64,000 bases of DNA from Pseudoxanthomonas composti (lineage in GTDB: Bacteria > Pseudomonadota > Gammaproteobacteria > Xanthomonadales > Xanthomonadaceae), in assembly GCF_004122095.1 (NCBI RefSeq), contig NZ_SAWZ01000006.1, positions 62,001 through 126,000 on the forward strand, in the 5' to 3' direction. Within the stretch, counting starts at the first letter, position 1. Each line of letters starts with the position of its first letter. The notes beneath the pieces are model-generated. The model was not told the DNA's origin. It ran no database searches and saw only the letters and a list, made by a program, of their open reading frames with translations. Position numbers and translations under genes: made by a program. This document shows positions 27,099 through 36,716 of the stretch, piece after piece.

Positions 27099-28153
27099 AG
27101 CCGGGACCAGGGACCGGGGACCGGGGACCCGGGGAAGCTCCGCGAGCGGAGGGCAACAGAGTCAGCCCTTCTCGGCGTGCGTCCAGCGCGGAAGCCCGTC
27201 TACATGCCGCTGGCTTCCCGGGTCCCGGGTCCCCGGTCCCCGGTCCCGGCATCGTCCCCAGCCCCGGCATCGTCCCCGATCTCGCCGACCTGGTGGCCCT
27301 GCGCGGCCTCGCGCAGCGTCGCGCCACGGCCAAGGTCGGCCGCGTCGGCATGAGTGGGCCGGCCCCCTCGACCCTGCGCGGGCGCGGCATGGAGTACGCC
27401 GAGTCGCGCGAATACGTGACCGGCGATGATGCCCGGCATATCGACTGGCGGCTGACCGCGCGCAGTGGCCGCACGCATACCAAGCTCTTCCAGGCCGAGC
27501 GCGAGCGGCTGACCCTGCTGGTGGCCGATACCTCGCCGCACGTGTACTTCGGCACCCGGGCGCGCTTCAAGTCGGTGCAGGCCGCGCGCGCGGCCGCAGT
27601 CATGGCCTGGGCGGCGGTGGCCGAGGGAGACCGGGTCGCGGCCTTGCGCGGCAGCGCCGCCGAGGCGCCGGTGCCGCCGGCACAGGGCGCGCGCGGCGCA
27701 TTGCGGGTGCTGGATGCCTTGCGCCGCTGGTATTCCGGGCCGCCTTCTGACGACACTGGCCTCGGGCTGGCGATGGATCGGGCGTTCCGCATGTTGCGGC
27801 CCGGCGGGCGTCTGCTGGTCCTGGCCGATGCGGGCAGTCTCGACCAGGTCAGCCAGGCGCGCTGGGACGCGCTGGCTGCCTATCACCAGGTCGGGCTGGT
27901 GCTGTTGACCGATGCACTGGAACAGCAGCCGCCCAGGTCCAGTTTGCCGTTCTGGAACGGGCGCGCGGCGGTGGACGTCGATCTGGACAGCGCCGGTCCA
28001 CGCCAGCAGTGGCGCGCACGGTTTGCAGCGCCGGTGGCGCAAGCGCTTGAGCACCTGCCGCGGCGTGGCATCGCCACGATGGCCCTGGCGACGGATGCGC
28101 CAGTCGAGCAATGCCTGTCGGTGTTGGGGCGGGCCCCGGTGCGCGCGGCATGA
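27095..28153 (+). CDS. DUF58 protein with repeat-encoded N-terminal extension
   Basis: A 352-residue soluble DUF58 protein. The family core is intact: GRGMEYAESREYVTGDDARHIDW and a VWA-like fold from about residue 130 with LLVADTSPHVYFGTR. The proposed GTG overlaps the MoxR stop (GTGA), matching the coupling in the rest of the operon. From this start, residues about 4-52 (many Gly, Pro, Arg) are encoded by heptamer-array element 3, and recognisable family sequence starts near IVPDLADLVALRGLA. PGIVP is duplicated by an 18-bp direct repeat at the junction. A downstream start such as the GTG at VALRG would remove conserved residues, so the extended form is favoured but unproven. Confidence 0.85.
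   Translation: MKPGPGTGDRGPGEAPRAEGNRVSPSRRASSAEARLHAAGFPGPGSPVPGPGIVPSPGIVPDLADLVALRGLAQRRATAKVGRVGMSGPAPSTLRGRGMEYAESREYVTGDDARHIDWRLTARSGRTHTKLFQAERERLTLLVADTSPHVYFGTRARFKSVQAARAAAVMAWAAVAEGDRVAALRGSAAEAPVPPAQGARGALRVLDALRRWYSGPPSDDTGLGLAMDRAFRMLRPGGRLLVLADAGSLDQVSQARWDALAAYHQVGLVLLTDALEQQPPRSSLPFWNGRAAVDVDLDSAGPRQQWRARFAAPVAQALEHLPRRGIATMALATDAPVEQCLSVLGRAPVRAA
27103..27248 (+). repeat. Inverted heptamer-array element 3 (unit GGGACCG), inside a gene
   Basis: The left arm is GGGACCA, GGGACCG, GGGACCG, GGGACCC, GGGGAAG without a break in register. The right arm is CTTCCCG, GGTCCCG, GGTCCCC, GGTCCCC, GGTCCCG, the mirror image. A core of about 75 bp includes AGGGCAACAG. Unlike elements 1 and 2, which are intergenic, this one lies just after the moxR stop codon but within the reading frame of the DUF58 gene. 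Confidence 0.85.
27245..27280 (+). repeat. 18-bp tandem duplication at the edge of element 3
   Basis: CCCGGCATCGTCCCC occurs twice with an 18-bp period, encoding PGIVPS-PGIVPD. It borders element 3 and could reflect the insertion or a later slippage event. Confidence 0.8.
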
Positions 28154-28608
28154 GTCCTGCGGCCGACACGCTGGTCCTGCGCGACGTCCACGTCCCGGCC
28201 GCGCCTGGCCTGTGGCCGCCTGCGCCGGGCTGGTGGATCGTGATCGGCGTAGTGGTCGCCGTGCTGCTGTGGAGCTGCGCGCTCGGCGTGCGGCGCCAGC
28301 GCCGGCAGGCAAGCTGGCGCCGCCTGTTCGATGAAGCCGCGGCGCAGCCCACGCCCGCCGAGCAGGTGGCCGCGGTGTCCTCGCTGCTGCGCCGGGCCGC
28401 GCGCCGGCTCGACCCGCAGGCCGATCGCCTGAGCGGACAGGCCTGGCTGCGCTGGCTTGACGGCCGCAAGGGCACACAGTTCACGCAGGGCCCCGGGCGC
28501 CTGCTATTGGAAGGGGCGTTCGCCCGTTCGGTGGATCCGCAGGCGGTGGCCCAGCTGCTGCCCGTGGCACGCGCGCGCTTCCTGCAATTGATGGCGGGGC
28601 GCAAGTGA
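28150..28608 (+). CDS. DUF4381 membrane protein of the Bat/MoxR operon
   Basis: A 152-residue protein with one membrane helix (about residues 28-50, after LWPPAPGWWIVIG) and a cytoplasmic helical domain (about 55-150) with LLRRAARRLDPQ and LSGQAWLRWLDGR. DUF4381 genes are regular members of MoxR-DUF58-VWA operons in proteobacteria; the function is not established. The ATG overlaps the DUF58 stop (ATGA), and its own stop overlaps the GTG of the following VWA gene. Confidence 0.88.
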   Translation: MSPAADTLVLRDVHVPAAPGLWPPAPGWWIVIGVVVAVLLWSCALGVRRQRRQASWRRLFDEAAAQPTPAEQVAAVSSLLRRAARRLDPQADRLSGQAWLRWLDGRKGTQFTQGPGRLLLEGAFARSVDPQAVAQLLPVARARFLQLMAGRK

Positions 28609-29690
28609 CCACGCTGATCAGCCAATGGTGGCCGAGTTTTGCCGGGTTCGCCTGGCCATGGGCGTTCGCGCTGTTGCCGCTGCCCTGGCTGGCGGCATGG
28701 CTGTTACCGCCGCGACGTGCCGCCACCGCCGCCCTGAAGGTGCCTTTCGCCGATGCATTGCCCGGCCTGGCGCAAGGCGGCCGTGCCGCTGCCTGGCGAA
28801 TGCCGTGGCTGGCGGTGCTGGCCTGGTGGTTGCTGTGTGTCGCGCTGGCGCGTCCGCAGGAACTGGGCGAGGCGGTGGTGCCCCCGCAGAGTGGGCGCAA
28901 CCTGATGCTGGCGCTGGACCTGTCCGGCAGCATGCGTGAGGCCGACATGCAGCTGGGCTCGCGCGTGGTCGATCGCCTCACCGCCGCCAAGGCGGTGCTG
29001 GCCGACTTCCTGGACCGCCGCGAGGGCGACCGCGTCGGCCTGCTGGTGTTCGGGCAGCGCGCCTATGCGCTGTCGCCGCTGACGCAGGACCGCGAGAGCG
29101 TGCGCGAGCAATTGGCCGACACCGTCAGCGGCCTGGCCGGGCAGGAGACCGCCATTGGCGATGCCATCGGCCTTGCGGTGAAGCGGCTGCGCCAGCAGCG
29201 CGAAGGACAACGCGTGCTGATCCTGCTGACCGACGGGGTCAACACGGCCGGCCTGCTGACCCCGGCCAAGGCCGCCGAGCTGGCCGCCGCCGAGCACGTG
29301 CGGGTGCATACGGTCGCCTTTGGCAGCGAGGGCGGCACGCTGTCCTTGTTCGGCCTCAAGCTCCCCAGCGCCGGCAACGAGGACGCCATCGACGAGAAGA
29401 CCCTGCGGGCAATCGCGGAGAAGACCGGCGGACGTTTCTTCCGCGCCCGCGATACCGCCGAGCTGGCCGGCATCTACAGCGAGCTGGACCGCATCGAGCC
29501 GGTGGAGCAGGCCGGCCAGGCCGTGCGCCCGCGCATCGAGCGCTATGCCGACCCGCTGCTGGCCGCGTTGTGCGTTGCGTTGCTGTCCCTGCTGTGGCCG
29601 CGTCGCGTCTTGCAGCGCCTGGCCGCGCGGGCCCTGCATCCGGGCGCGGGCGAACCGCGTCGGTCCAGCGCGGGCGGGGAGGCCGGATGA
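28605..29690 (+). CDS. VWA-domain membrane protein (BatA-like)
   Basis: A 361-residue protein with membrane helices near the N terminus (about 15-35 and 66-82), a periplasmic VWA domain and a C-terminal helix (about 325-342). The metal-ion-dependent adhesion site is intact: DLSGS at 105-109, later threonine and aspartate in LILLTDGVNT. BatA-type proteins work with MoxR ATPases in stress tolerance. The start is a GTG overlapping the previous stop; its own end overlaps the BatB-like gene by 4 bp. Confidence 0.92.
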   Translation: MTTLISQWWPSFAGFAWPWAFALLPLPWLAAWLLPPRRAATAALKVPFADALPGLAQGGRAAAWRMPWLAVLAWWLLCVALARPQELGEAVVPPQSGRNLMLALDLSGSMREADMQLGSRVVDRLTAAKAVLADFLDRREGDRVGLLVFGQRAYALSPLTQDRESVREQLADTVSGLAGQETAIGDAIGLAVKRLRQQREGQRVLILLTDGVNTAGLLTPAKAAELAAAEHVRVHTVAFGSEGGTLSLFGLKLPSAGNEDAIDEKTLRAIAEKTGGRFFRARDTAELAGIYSELDRIEPVEQAGQAVRPRIERYADPLLAALCVALLSLLWPRRVLQRLAARALHPGAGEPRRSSAGGEAG

Positions 29691-31420
29691 GCGCGGATCT
29701 GCTGCCGCATCTGCTGCGCCCACAGGCCCTGTGGCTGCTGCTGGGCATGCCGGTGCTGGCCTGGCTGTGGTGGCGTCGCCGCCGTCGCGCCGATGTCTGG
29801 CGCGGGCTGGTCGATCCGCACCTGCTGCCGCATCTGCTGGTGGGGCGCGGGCGTGGCACAGGCTGGGGGGTGTTGGCCCTGCTGCTGGGATACGGCCTGG
29901 CCGTGTTGGCGCTGGCCGGGCCGAGCTGGCGCAAGGTGGCCCAGCCCACATGGCAGACGCGCGCGCCGCTGGTGGTGGCGCTGGACCTGTCCGACCGTGT
30001 GCTGGCCAGCGATCTGCCGCCTTCGCGTCTGCTGCAGGCGCGCGCCAAGCTGGCCACGCTGCTGCGCGAGCGCCAGGGCGGGCAGGTGGCGCTGCTGGTG
30101 TACGCCGGCGATGCCTTCACCGTGGCGCCGCTGACCCCGGACTCGGCCAATGTCGCCTTGTTCCTGGATGCGCTGTCGCCGGCCATCGTGCCGGTGTCGG
30201 GACAGCGCGCGGACCTGGCCATCGAGCGCGGTGCGGAGCTGCTGCAACAGGCCGGCTTCACGCATGGACAGATCCTGTTGATGAGCGATGAGGCCGATGG
30301 CGCCGCGCAGATGGCCGCAAGCCGCGCCAGGGAACTCGGGTTCCAGGTTTCCGCGCTCGGGCTGGGGACGGCGGCCGGCGCGACCTTCCGCGACGGCACC
30401 GGACGTTTCGAGCGGGCGGCCCTGGATGCAGGCAGCCTGCAGCGCTTGGCGTCCAACGGTGGTGGGCGCTACGCCACGCTCACCCGCGAGACGACGGACC
30501 TGCGCGCGCTGGGCGTGCTGGACCCCGGTCAGGCCGATGCGGGCTCGGTGGATCAGGACGGCACCCGCGACTGGGAGGACCAGGGCTATTGGGCGCTGCC
30601 TGCGGTGATGCTGCTGGCGCTGCTGGTATTCCGCCGCGGCGCGGGTGCGCTGTCGGTGCTGGTGCTCTGCCTGGTGCTGCCGATCCGGCCCGCGCAGGCC
30701 GCCGGCATCGACTGGTGGCAGCGCGCCGACCAGCGCCAGCACGAGCAGCTGAGCGACGGCGCCAAGGCCTACCGTGGCGGCGATTTCGCCGCGGCCGAGC
30801 AGGTCTTCAAGGCGCAGTCCGGGGCTCAGGCGCAGTACAACCTCGGCAACGCGCTGGCCAAGCAGGGCCGCTACGACGAGGCCATCGCCGCCTACGACCG
30901 TGCCTTGCGTCAGTCGCCGGGGATGGAGGACGCCATCGCCAACCGCGCCGCCGTCGAGGCCGCGCGCAAGCGCCAGCAGTCCGGCCAGCAGGACAAGCGC
31001 GGCCAGGGCAACAGCAAGGACGCCTCGCGGCAGGGTCAAGCCGATCCCGGCGACAAGCAGCAGGGACAGTCCGGCCCGCCGCAATATGGCCAGTCACCAC
31101 CGCAGGGCCAGACGCAGGGCGAGCAGGACAAGCCATCGCAGGATCCGCCGCCGGCCGCGTCCGACGCCGAAGCCCAGAAGGCTGCCGACGAGGCGCAGAA
31201 GCAGCGGATGCAACAGGCGATGGCACAGCAGGGCAAGGACGGACAGGACAAGGCGGACCAGCAGCGCCGTGAGCAGGCCATGGCCGCCGAAACGTCTCAG
31301 CAGCGCGAACAACGTCAGGCCGTGGAGGCCTGGCTGCGGCGCGTGCCGGACGATCCGGGAGGCCTGCTGCGGGCCAAGTTCGAACGCGAATACCAGCGCC
31401 GGCAACAAGGGGGACGTTGA
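29687..31420 (+). CDS. VWA-TPR fusion protein (BatB/BatC-like), degenerate metal site
   Basis: A 577-residue protein combining two Bat functions. N-terminal helices (about 10-28 and 60-77) precede a VWA domain whose metal site reads DLSDR at 100-104 in place of DxSxS, so the third ligand is lost. A further helix pair (about 305-345) leads to TPR repeats (AQYNLGNALAKQGRYDEAI) and then a disordered tail rich in Gln, Gly, Lys and Asp (about 430-540). The tail is probably periplasmic. The ATG overlaps the BatA stop. Fusion of BatB and BatC is known in proteobacteria; the metal-site loss suggests a structural rather than metal-binding role. Confidence 0.9.
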   Translation: MSADLLPHLLRPQALWLLLGMPVLAWLWWRRRRRADVWRGLVDPHLLPHLLVGRGRGTGWGVLALLLGYGLAVLALAGPSWRKVAQPTWQTRAPLVVALDLSDRVLASDLPPSRLLQARAKLATLLRERQGGQVALLVYAGDAFTVAPLTPDSANVALFLDALSPAIVPVSGQRADLAIERGAELLQQAGFTHGQILLMSDEADGAAQMAASRARELGFQVSALGLGTAAGATFRDGTGRFERAALDAGSLQRLASNGGGRYATLTRETTDLRALGVLDPGQADAGSVDQDGTRDWEDQGYWALPAVMLLALLVFRRGAGALSVLVLCLVLPIRPAQAAGIDWWQRADQRQHEQLSDGAKAYRGGDFAAAEQVFKAQSGAQAQYNLGNALAKQGRYDEAIAAYDRALRQSPGMEDAIANRAAVEAARKRQQSGQQDKRGQGNSKDASRQGQADPGDKQQGQSGPPQYGQSPPQGQTQGEQDKPSQDPPPAASDAEAQKAADEAQKQRMQQAMAQQGKDGQDKADQQRREQAMAAETSQQREQRQAVEAWLRRVPDDPGGLLRAKFEREYQRRQQGGR

Positions 31421-31422
31421 AC

Positions 31423-33132
31423 ATGCCTGCAAGCCATCGACGGTTCTGGCGACTGCGCCCGCGGGCACTCATGCTGCTGGCGCTGGTGTGCACCGTCGCC
31501 GACGCCCATGCGCTCACGCGCGCCTGGCTGGACCGCCCGCAGGCCACCGTGGGCGAGCCGGTGGTGCTCAACGTGGAGACCGATCAGCGCGGTGCCGAGC
31601 CGGATTTCTCGGCGCTGCAGGGCGATTTCGAGCTGGGCCAGACTTCCAGCAGCCAGCAGATGCAGATGTCCAACGGCAGCGTCAGCCGCCGCAACCTGTT
31701 TGCGGTGACGCTTTCGCCCACGCGCGCCGGGGCGCTGGTGATCCCCGCATTGCAGGTCGGCGGCGAGCGCACCTCGCCCTTGTCCCTGGCCGTGCGCCAG
31801 GCCGCGGCCGCCGTGCCGGGGCAGTCGCCGGCCTTCATCGAAACCGAGGTCGACGACGCCACGCCCTACGTGCAGCAGTCGGTGGGCGTGACGGTGCGGT
31901 TGTTCTATCCGCCCATGGCCACCGGCCGGCTGGAGCAGCCTGCCCCTCAGGCCGGTGCGCTGCAGACCGTGGGCGAGGACACCAGCTACACCCGTGAGGT
32001 GGGCGGGCGCCAGTATTCGGTGGTGGAGCGTCACTACCTGCTGGTGCCGGACCGTAGCGGCACCCTGACCCTGCCCCCGGCGCGCTTCCGCGGCCAAGAC
32101 GTGCGCAACTGGATGAACGACCTGTTCGGCGATGGCCCGCGCAGCCTGCAGGCCAGCGGCACGCCGCAGGTGCTGCAGGTGCAGCCGCAGCCGGCCGACG
32201 CGCCGCAGCCCTGGCTGCCGCTGCGCAGCCTGCGCATGCGCTACAGCGCTGCCCCCTCCAGCGGTCGCGCCGGCGAGGCCGCCACCTTCACCATTGAGGC
32301 CGTGGCCGTCGGCGCCACCGCCGCGCAGCTGCCGGACCTGCCGGTGCCCAGCGTGCCCGGTGCGCAGGTATTTCCCGAGCCGGCCGAAACCACCGAGCGC
32401 TTCGTCGATGGCCAGCCGCAGCTGACGGTCACCCGGCGTTTCTCGCTGGTGCCCGAGGGCGCCGGCAAGCTCACCGTGCCGCGCACCGCCCTGGCCTGGT
32501 GGAACGTGGGCGAGGGACGCGCGGCCGAGGCGGTGCTGCCGGCGCTGACGCTGCAGGTCGCGGCCGGCTCGGGGGGCTTTGCCAACCGCACGCTGCCTGC
32601 ACCGGTGGCCGAGCAGCCCGTGACGGCGCCCGAGACGGCCCCATCCAGCGCCACCGACGCGGCGATTCCGTCGATGGCGGGGCTGGCAGCCGGTGGCCTG
32701 TGGTTCTGGCTGGCGCTGGCGTTCTGCCTGCTGTGGCTGCTGACCCTGGCGCTGTTGCTGGCGCGGCGTCGAGGCGCGGGCGCGACGGGAGCGATTGCGC
32801 CCGCACCGGCGGGGCGGCAGGGGGCGTACCGACCCACGCGAACCCAGGCCGATCTGCGACGCGCGCTGGACACCGGCACCCTGGACGAGGTCGCAGAGAC
32901 CTTGCGCGGCATGGCGCCGACGCCGCTGCGCGATCTCGATGCGGTGGGCGCTGCCCTGGTCGTGCCGGAGCAACAGCAGGCGCTGGACGCGCTGCGGCGC
33001 GCGCGCTGGGCCGATGGCGATGGCACCCAGGCGCGCCAGCGCCTGCGCCAGGCCTTCTCCGGTGGCCCGCAGTGGCGACAGCCGGCGACCGTCGAGGCCC
33101 CGGCGCTGGAGCCGCTGTACCCACACCGCTGA
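31423..33132 (+). CDS. BatD-like protein
   Basis: A 569-residue protein with a signal peptide (hydrophobic about 14-24, cleavage after ADAHA), several beta-sandwich repeats typical of BatD (segments beginning TRAWLDRPQATVGEPVVL and VQQSVGVTVRLFYPP), a single membrane helix near 425-450 (WFWLALAFCLLWLLTLALL) and a cytoplasmic C-terminal domain. It closes the MoxR/Bat operon. An in-frame TTG overlaps the previous stop, but the ATG two codons later has a good GGGGGA spacing and is preferred. Confidence 0.9.
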   Translation: MPASHRRFWRLRPRALMLLALVCTVADAHALTRAWLDRPQATVGEPVVLNVETDQRGAEPDFSALQGDFELGQTSSSQQMQMSNGSVSRRNLFAVTLSPTRAGALVIPALQVGGERTSPLSLAVRQAAAAVPGQSPAFIETEVDDATPYVQQSVGVTVRLFYPPMATGRLEQPAPQAGALQTVGEDTSYTREVGGRQYSVVERHYLLVPDRSGTLTLPPARFRGQDVRNWMNDLFGDGPRSLQASGTPQVLQVQPQPADAPQPWLPLRSLRMRYSAAPSSGRAGEAATFTIEAVAVGATAAQLPDLPVPSVPGAQVFPEPAETTERFVDGQPQLTVTRRFSLVPEGAGKLTVPRTALAWWNVGEGRAAEAVLPALTLQVAAGSGGFANRTLPAPVAEQPVTAPETAPSSATDAAIPSMAGLAAGGLWFWLALAFCLLWLLTLALLLARRRGAGATGAIAPAPAGRQGAYRPTRTQADLRRALDTGTLDEVAETLRGMAPTPLRDLDAVGAALVVPEQQQALDALRRARWADGDGTQARQRLRQAFSGGPQWRQPATVEAPALEPLYPHR

Positions 33133-33222
33133 GGGCGGCCTACCCGCAGCAGGGGTGGGGGGCGCTTCGCCCGCTGGGGTGTAACGGTTAAGCTCGGCGA
33201 CTGACTGTATTGGAAGCGCCGC

Positions 33223-34542
33223 ATGAGCCAGCCCGAAACCTCGTCCCCGTCCAAGAAAATGCCGCTGCACTGGAAAATGGCCATCGGCTTTGCCGCCGGC
33301 CTGATCCTGGGACTCATCGTCCACGGCACGGTCGGGGCCGAGGCGCCTGGGGTGGTGTGGGTCACCAACAACCTCACACAGCCGGCCGGCTCGCTGTTCC
33401 TGCGCCTGATCTTCATGCTGGTGCTGCCGCTGCTGTTCTCGGCGCTGGTGGTGGGCGTGTCGGAGATGGGCGACGTGCGCGCGCTGGGCCGCATCGGCTG
33501 GAAGACCCTGGGCTACACCGTGCTGGTGTCCACGATCGCCGTGGTGATCGGCCTGGTCCTGGTCAACGTGCTCAAGCCCGGGGGCGGCATGGACCAGGGC
33601 GTGGCCCAGCAGATGCTGGCGGCCAGTGCCGACCGCGCGCAGGCCATCGTCAGCCGCAACGCGCAGGCCGAATCGCCCAGCGGGCTTGGCCTGCTGCTGT
33701 CGATGGTGCCGGACAACGTGGTGGGCGCGGCGGCCGAGAACGAGATCCTCGGCGTGATGTTCTTCGCGCTGATGGTCGGGGTGGGCGTGGTGCTGACCCA
33801 GAGCGAGAAGACCGACGTGTTCAAGCGCGCGGTCGAGGGCCTGTTCGAGATTTCCATGACCCTGATCGGGCTGGTGATCCGCCTGGCGCCGTATGCGGTG
33901 TTCTGCTTCATGTTCAACCTGGCCGCGCTGTTCGGCTGGGACCTGCTGGCCAAGCTGGGTGCCTATGTGGGCGTGGTCGTGCTGGCGCTGGGCATCCACA
34001 TGTTCGTGGTGTATTCGGCGGCGGTGAAGTTCGCCGGCTACTCGCCGCTGGCCTGGTTCAAGGGCGTGCAGGAGGTGATGGTGATGTCCTTCTCCACCTC
34101 TTCCAGCAATGCCACGCTGCCGACCTCGCTGCGCGTGGCCGAGGAAAAGCTCAAGCTGCCCAACAAGGTCTCGCGCTTCGTGCTGACCATCGGCGCCACC
34201 GCCAACCAGAACGGCACGGCGTTGTTCGAAGGCGTGACGGTGCTGTTCCTGGCGCAGTTCTTCGGCGTGGAGCTGGACCTGTTGCAGCAGCTGACGGTGA
34301 TGTTCGTGTGCATCCTCGGCGGCGTCGGCACCGCCGGCGTGCCCGGGGGCTCGCTGCCGGTGGTGGCGCTGATCTGCGGCATGGTCGGCGTGCCGCCGGA
34401 AGGCATCGGCATCATCCTGGGCGTGGACCGCTTCCTGGACATGTGCCGCACCACGCTCAACACCACCGGCGACCTGGTGCTGGCCACGCTGGTGTCCAAG
34501 GGCGAGCACGATGCGCCCGATCCGGATGCGCTAGGTACCTGA
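33223..34542 (+). CDS. Dicarboxylate/amino-acid:cation symporter (DAACS, SDF family)
   Basis: A 439-residue inner-membrane transporter of the glutamate/C4-dicarboxylate family. The reentrant-loop serine motif (STSSSNATLP), TM7 motif (ATANQNGTALFEG), the second hairpin (GTAGVPGGSLPVV) and TM8 (DRFLDMCRTTLNTTGD) are all present. The DRFLDMCRTTLN arginine/aspartate context suggests acidic substrates such as dicarboxylates or glutamate/aspartate, but substrate and coupling ion are not resolved. It is a single gene between the Bat operon and transketolase. Confidence 0.94.
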   Translation: MSQPETSSPSKKMPLHWKMAIGFAAGLILGLIVHGTVGAEAPGVVWVTNNLTQPAGSLFLRLIFMLVLPLLFSALVVGVSEMGDVRALGRIGWKTLGYTVLVSTIAVVIGLVLVNVLKPGGGMDQGVAQQMLAASADRAQAIVSRNAQAESPSGLGLLLSMVPDNVVGAAAENEILGVMFFALMVGVGVVLTQSEKTDVFKRAVEGLFEISMTLIGLVIRLAPYAVFCFMFNLAALFGWDLLAKLGAYVGVVVLALGIHMFVVYSAAVKFAGYSPLAWFKGVQEVMVMSFSTSSSNATLPTSLRVAEEKLKLPNKVSRFVLTIGATANQNGTALFEGVTVLFLAQFFGVELDLLQQLTVMFVCILGGVGTAGVPGGSLPVVALICGMVGVPPEGIGIILGVDRFLDMCRTTLNTTGDLVLATLVSKGEHDAPDPDALGT

Positions 34543-34579
34543 TTGGGTTGAAGTTTCCCGCAGGCGTGAACGCCGCGGG

Positions 34580-34608
34580 GCGACAGCGGCAGGGCAGGGT
34601 GGGACAAT
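34580..34608 (+). promoter_or_regulatory. Possible tkt promoter
   Basis: GCGACA, a 17-bp spacer and GACAAT, about 47 bp before the transketolase ATG. Both boxes deviate from the consensus at one or two positions. Confidence 0.45.
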
Positions 34609-34655
34609 AGGCGTCCCGGTGCACGCCGGGCACCTTTCCGCTACCTGCCGATCCC

Positions 34656-36665
34656 ATGTCTACGCCTACCCGCCGTCAGCTCGCCAACGCCATCCGCTTC
34701 CTCGCCGCCGATGCGGTGCAGGCCGCCAACTCCGGTCACCCAGGCATGCCGATGGGCATGGCCGATATCGCCGAAGTGCTGTGGAACGATTTCCTCAGCC
34801 ACAACCCGAACAACCCGGGTTGGTTCAACCGCGACCGTTTCGTGTTGTCCAACGGCCATGGCTCGATGCTGCAGTACGCGCTGCTGCACCTGTCCGGCTA
34901 CGACCTGCCGATCGAGGAGCTGAAGCAGTTCCGTCAGCTGCACTCCAAGACCGCCGGCCACCCGGAGAGCCATCTCACCCCGGGCGTTGAAACCACCACC
35001 GGTCCGCTGGGCCAGGGTTTTGCCAACTCGGTGGGTTTCGCGCTGGCCGAGAAGCTGCTGGCGCAGCGCTACAACCGTCCTGAGTTCGAGGTCGTGGACC
35101 ACCGCACCTGGGTCTTCATGGGCGATGGCTGCATGATGGAAGGCATCTCCCACGAGGCCGCCTCCCTGGCCGGCACGCTGGGCCTGGGCAAGCTGGTCGC
35201 GTTCTGGGACGACAACCGGATTTCCATCGACGGCACCACCACCGGCTGGTTCACCGACGACACCCCGGCGCGCTTCGAGGCCTACGGCTGGCAGGTGATC
35301 CGCAACGTCAACGGCCACGACGCGGTGGAGATCAAGACCGCCATCGAGACCGCGCTGAAGTCCAGCGACAAGCCGACGCTGATCTGCTGCAGGACCGTCA
35401 TCGGCTTCGGTTCGCCGAACAAGGCCGGCAAGGAATCCAGCCACGGCGCCGCGCTGGGCAAGGAAGAGCTGGAAGCCACGCGCAAGGAGCTGGAGTGGAA
35501 CTACGGTCCGTTCGAGATTCCGCAGGAGATCTACGAGGGCTGGCGCGCCAACGGCGCCGGCACCTTGCGCCAGGCCGAGTGGGAACAGCTGTTCGACAAG
35601 TACGCCAAGCAGTATCCGAAGGAAGCGGCCGAGCTGAGCCGCCGCTCGCATGCCGAATTGCCCGAAGGCTTCGAGGCCGCTGCCGATGCCTACGTCGCCA
35701 AGCTGCAGGCCGAGGGCCTGGAGATCGCCTCGCGCAAGGCCTCGCAGAACACCATCGAGGTGTTCGCCCCGCTGCTGCCGGAAATCATCGGCGGCTCGGC
35801 CGACCTGGCCCATTCCAACCTCACCACCTGGAAGAGCAGCAAGACCGCCGTCGGCCACGACCCGGACGCCAACTACGTCTACTACGGCGTGCGCGAGTTC
35901 GGCATGACCGCCATCAGCAACGGTCTGGCGCGCCATGGCGGCTTCATTCCGTTCGATGCCACCTTCCTGGTGTTCAGCGACTACGCCCGCAACGCGGTGC
36001 GCATGAGCGCGCTGATGGGCGCGCACGCCATCCACGTGTATACCCACGACTCCATTGGCCTGGGCGAGGACGGCCCGACCCACCAGCCGGTCGAGCACCT
36101 GGCCTCGCTGCGCTACATCCCGCACAACGACGTGTGGCGCCCCTGCGATGCGGTGGAATCTGCGGCCTCGTGGAAGGCGGCGATCACGCGCCAGGATGGC
36201 CCGAGCTGCCTGATCTTCAGCCGCCAGAACCTCAAGCACCAGGCCCGCACCGCCGAGCAGGTGGCCAACATCTACCGTGGCGGCTACGTGCTGATCGAGG
36301 CCGAGGGCGGCGCGCCGCAGCTGATCCTGATCGCCACCGGCTCGGAAGTCGGCCTGGCCTCGGAAGCGCGCCTGAAACTGCAGGCCGCGGGCATTCCGAC
36401 GCGTCTGGTGTCCATGCCCTGCACCGACGTGTTCGACCGCCAGGACGAGGCCTACCGTGAGTCAGTGCTGCCCAAGGCGCTGCGCGCGCGCGTGGCGGTG
36501 GAAGCGGCGACCAGCGACTTCTGGCTCAAGTATGTCGGCCTGGACGGTGCGGTGGTCGGCATGACCCGCTTCGGCGAATCGGCCCCGGCCGAGAAGCTGT
36601 TCCCGTACTTTGGTTTCACCGTCGAGCACGTGGTCGAGGTGGCGCAGGGCGTGGTCAAGGGCTGA
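34656..36665 (+). CDS. tkt: Transketolase
   Basis: A 669-residue thiamine diphosphate enzyme of the non-oxidative pentose phosphate pathway, moving two-carbon units between sugar phosphates. N-terminal [19 protein letters not shown], the ThDP/Mg motif [18 protein letters not shown], the pyrimidine-domain [19 protein letters not shown] and the catalytic glutamate region ([15 protein letters not shown]) are all seen. Length is normal. Single-gene unit with its own promoter and a strong terminator. Confidence 0.97.
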   Translation: MSTPTRRQLANAIRFLAADAVQAANSGHPGMPMGMADIAEVLWNDFLSHNPNNPGWFNRDRFVLSNGHGSMLQYALLHLSGYDLPIEELKQFRQLHSKTAGHPESHLTPGVETTTGPLGQGFANSVGFALAEKLLAQRYNRPEFEVVDHRTWVFMGDGCMMEGISHEAASLAGTLGLGKLVAFWDDNRISIDGTTTGWFTDDTPARFEAYGWQVIRNVNGHDAVEIKTAIETALKSSDKPTLICCRTVIGFGSPNKAGKESSHGAALGKEELEATRKELEWNYGPFEIPQEIYEGWRANGAGTLRQAEWEQLFDKYAKQYPKEAAELSRRSHAELPEGFEAAADAYVAKLQAEGLEIASRKASQNTIEVFAPLLPEIIGGSADLAHSNLTTWKSSKTAVGHDPDANYVYYGVREFGMTAISNGLARHGGFIPFDATFLVFSDYARNAVRMSALMGAHAIHVYTHDSIGLGEDGPTHQPVEHLASLRYIPHNDVWRPCDAVESAASWKAAITRQDGPSCLIFSRQNLKHQARTAEQVANIYRGGYVLIEAEGGAPQLILIATGSEVGLASEARLKLQAAGIPTRLVSMPCTDVFDRQDEAYRESVLPKALRARVAVEAATSDFWLKYVGLDGAVVGMTRFGESAPAEKLFPYFGFTVEHVVEVAQGVVKG

Positions 36666-36691
36666 TGGCCCTGCCAGCTTGAGGCGATAAC

Positions 36692-36716
36692 AAGGCCGGG
36701 CATTGCCCGGCCTTTT
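36692..36716 (+). terminator. Rho-independent terminator after tkt
   Basis: A 10-bp stem AAGGCCGGGC / GCCCGGCCTT, ATT loop, followed by TTCACT. Confidence 0.85.

Noticed and set aside
31315-34509. A frame of over 1,000 codons antisense to the end of the Bat operon and the symporter gene
   Set aside because: It spans several clear genes on the other strand and shows His/Gln-rich low-complexity sequence typical of antisense GC-rich DNA.
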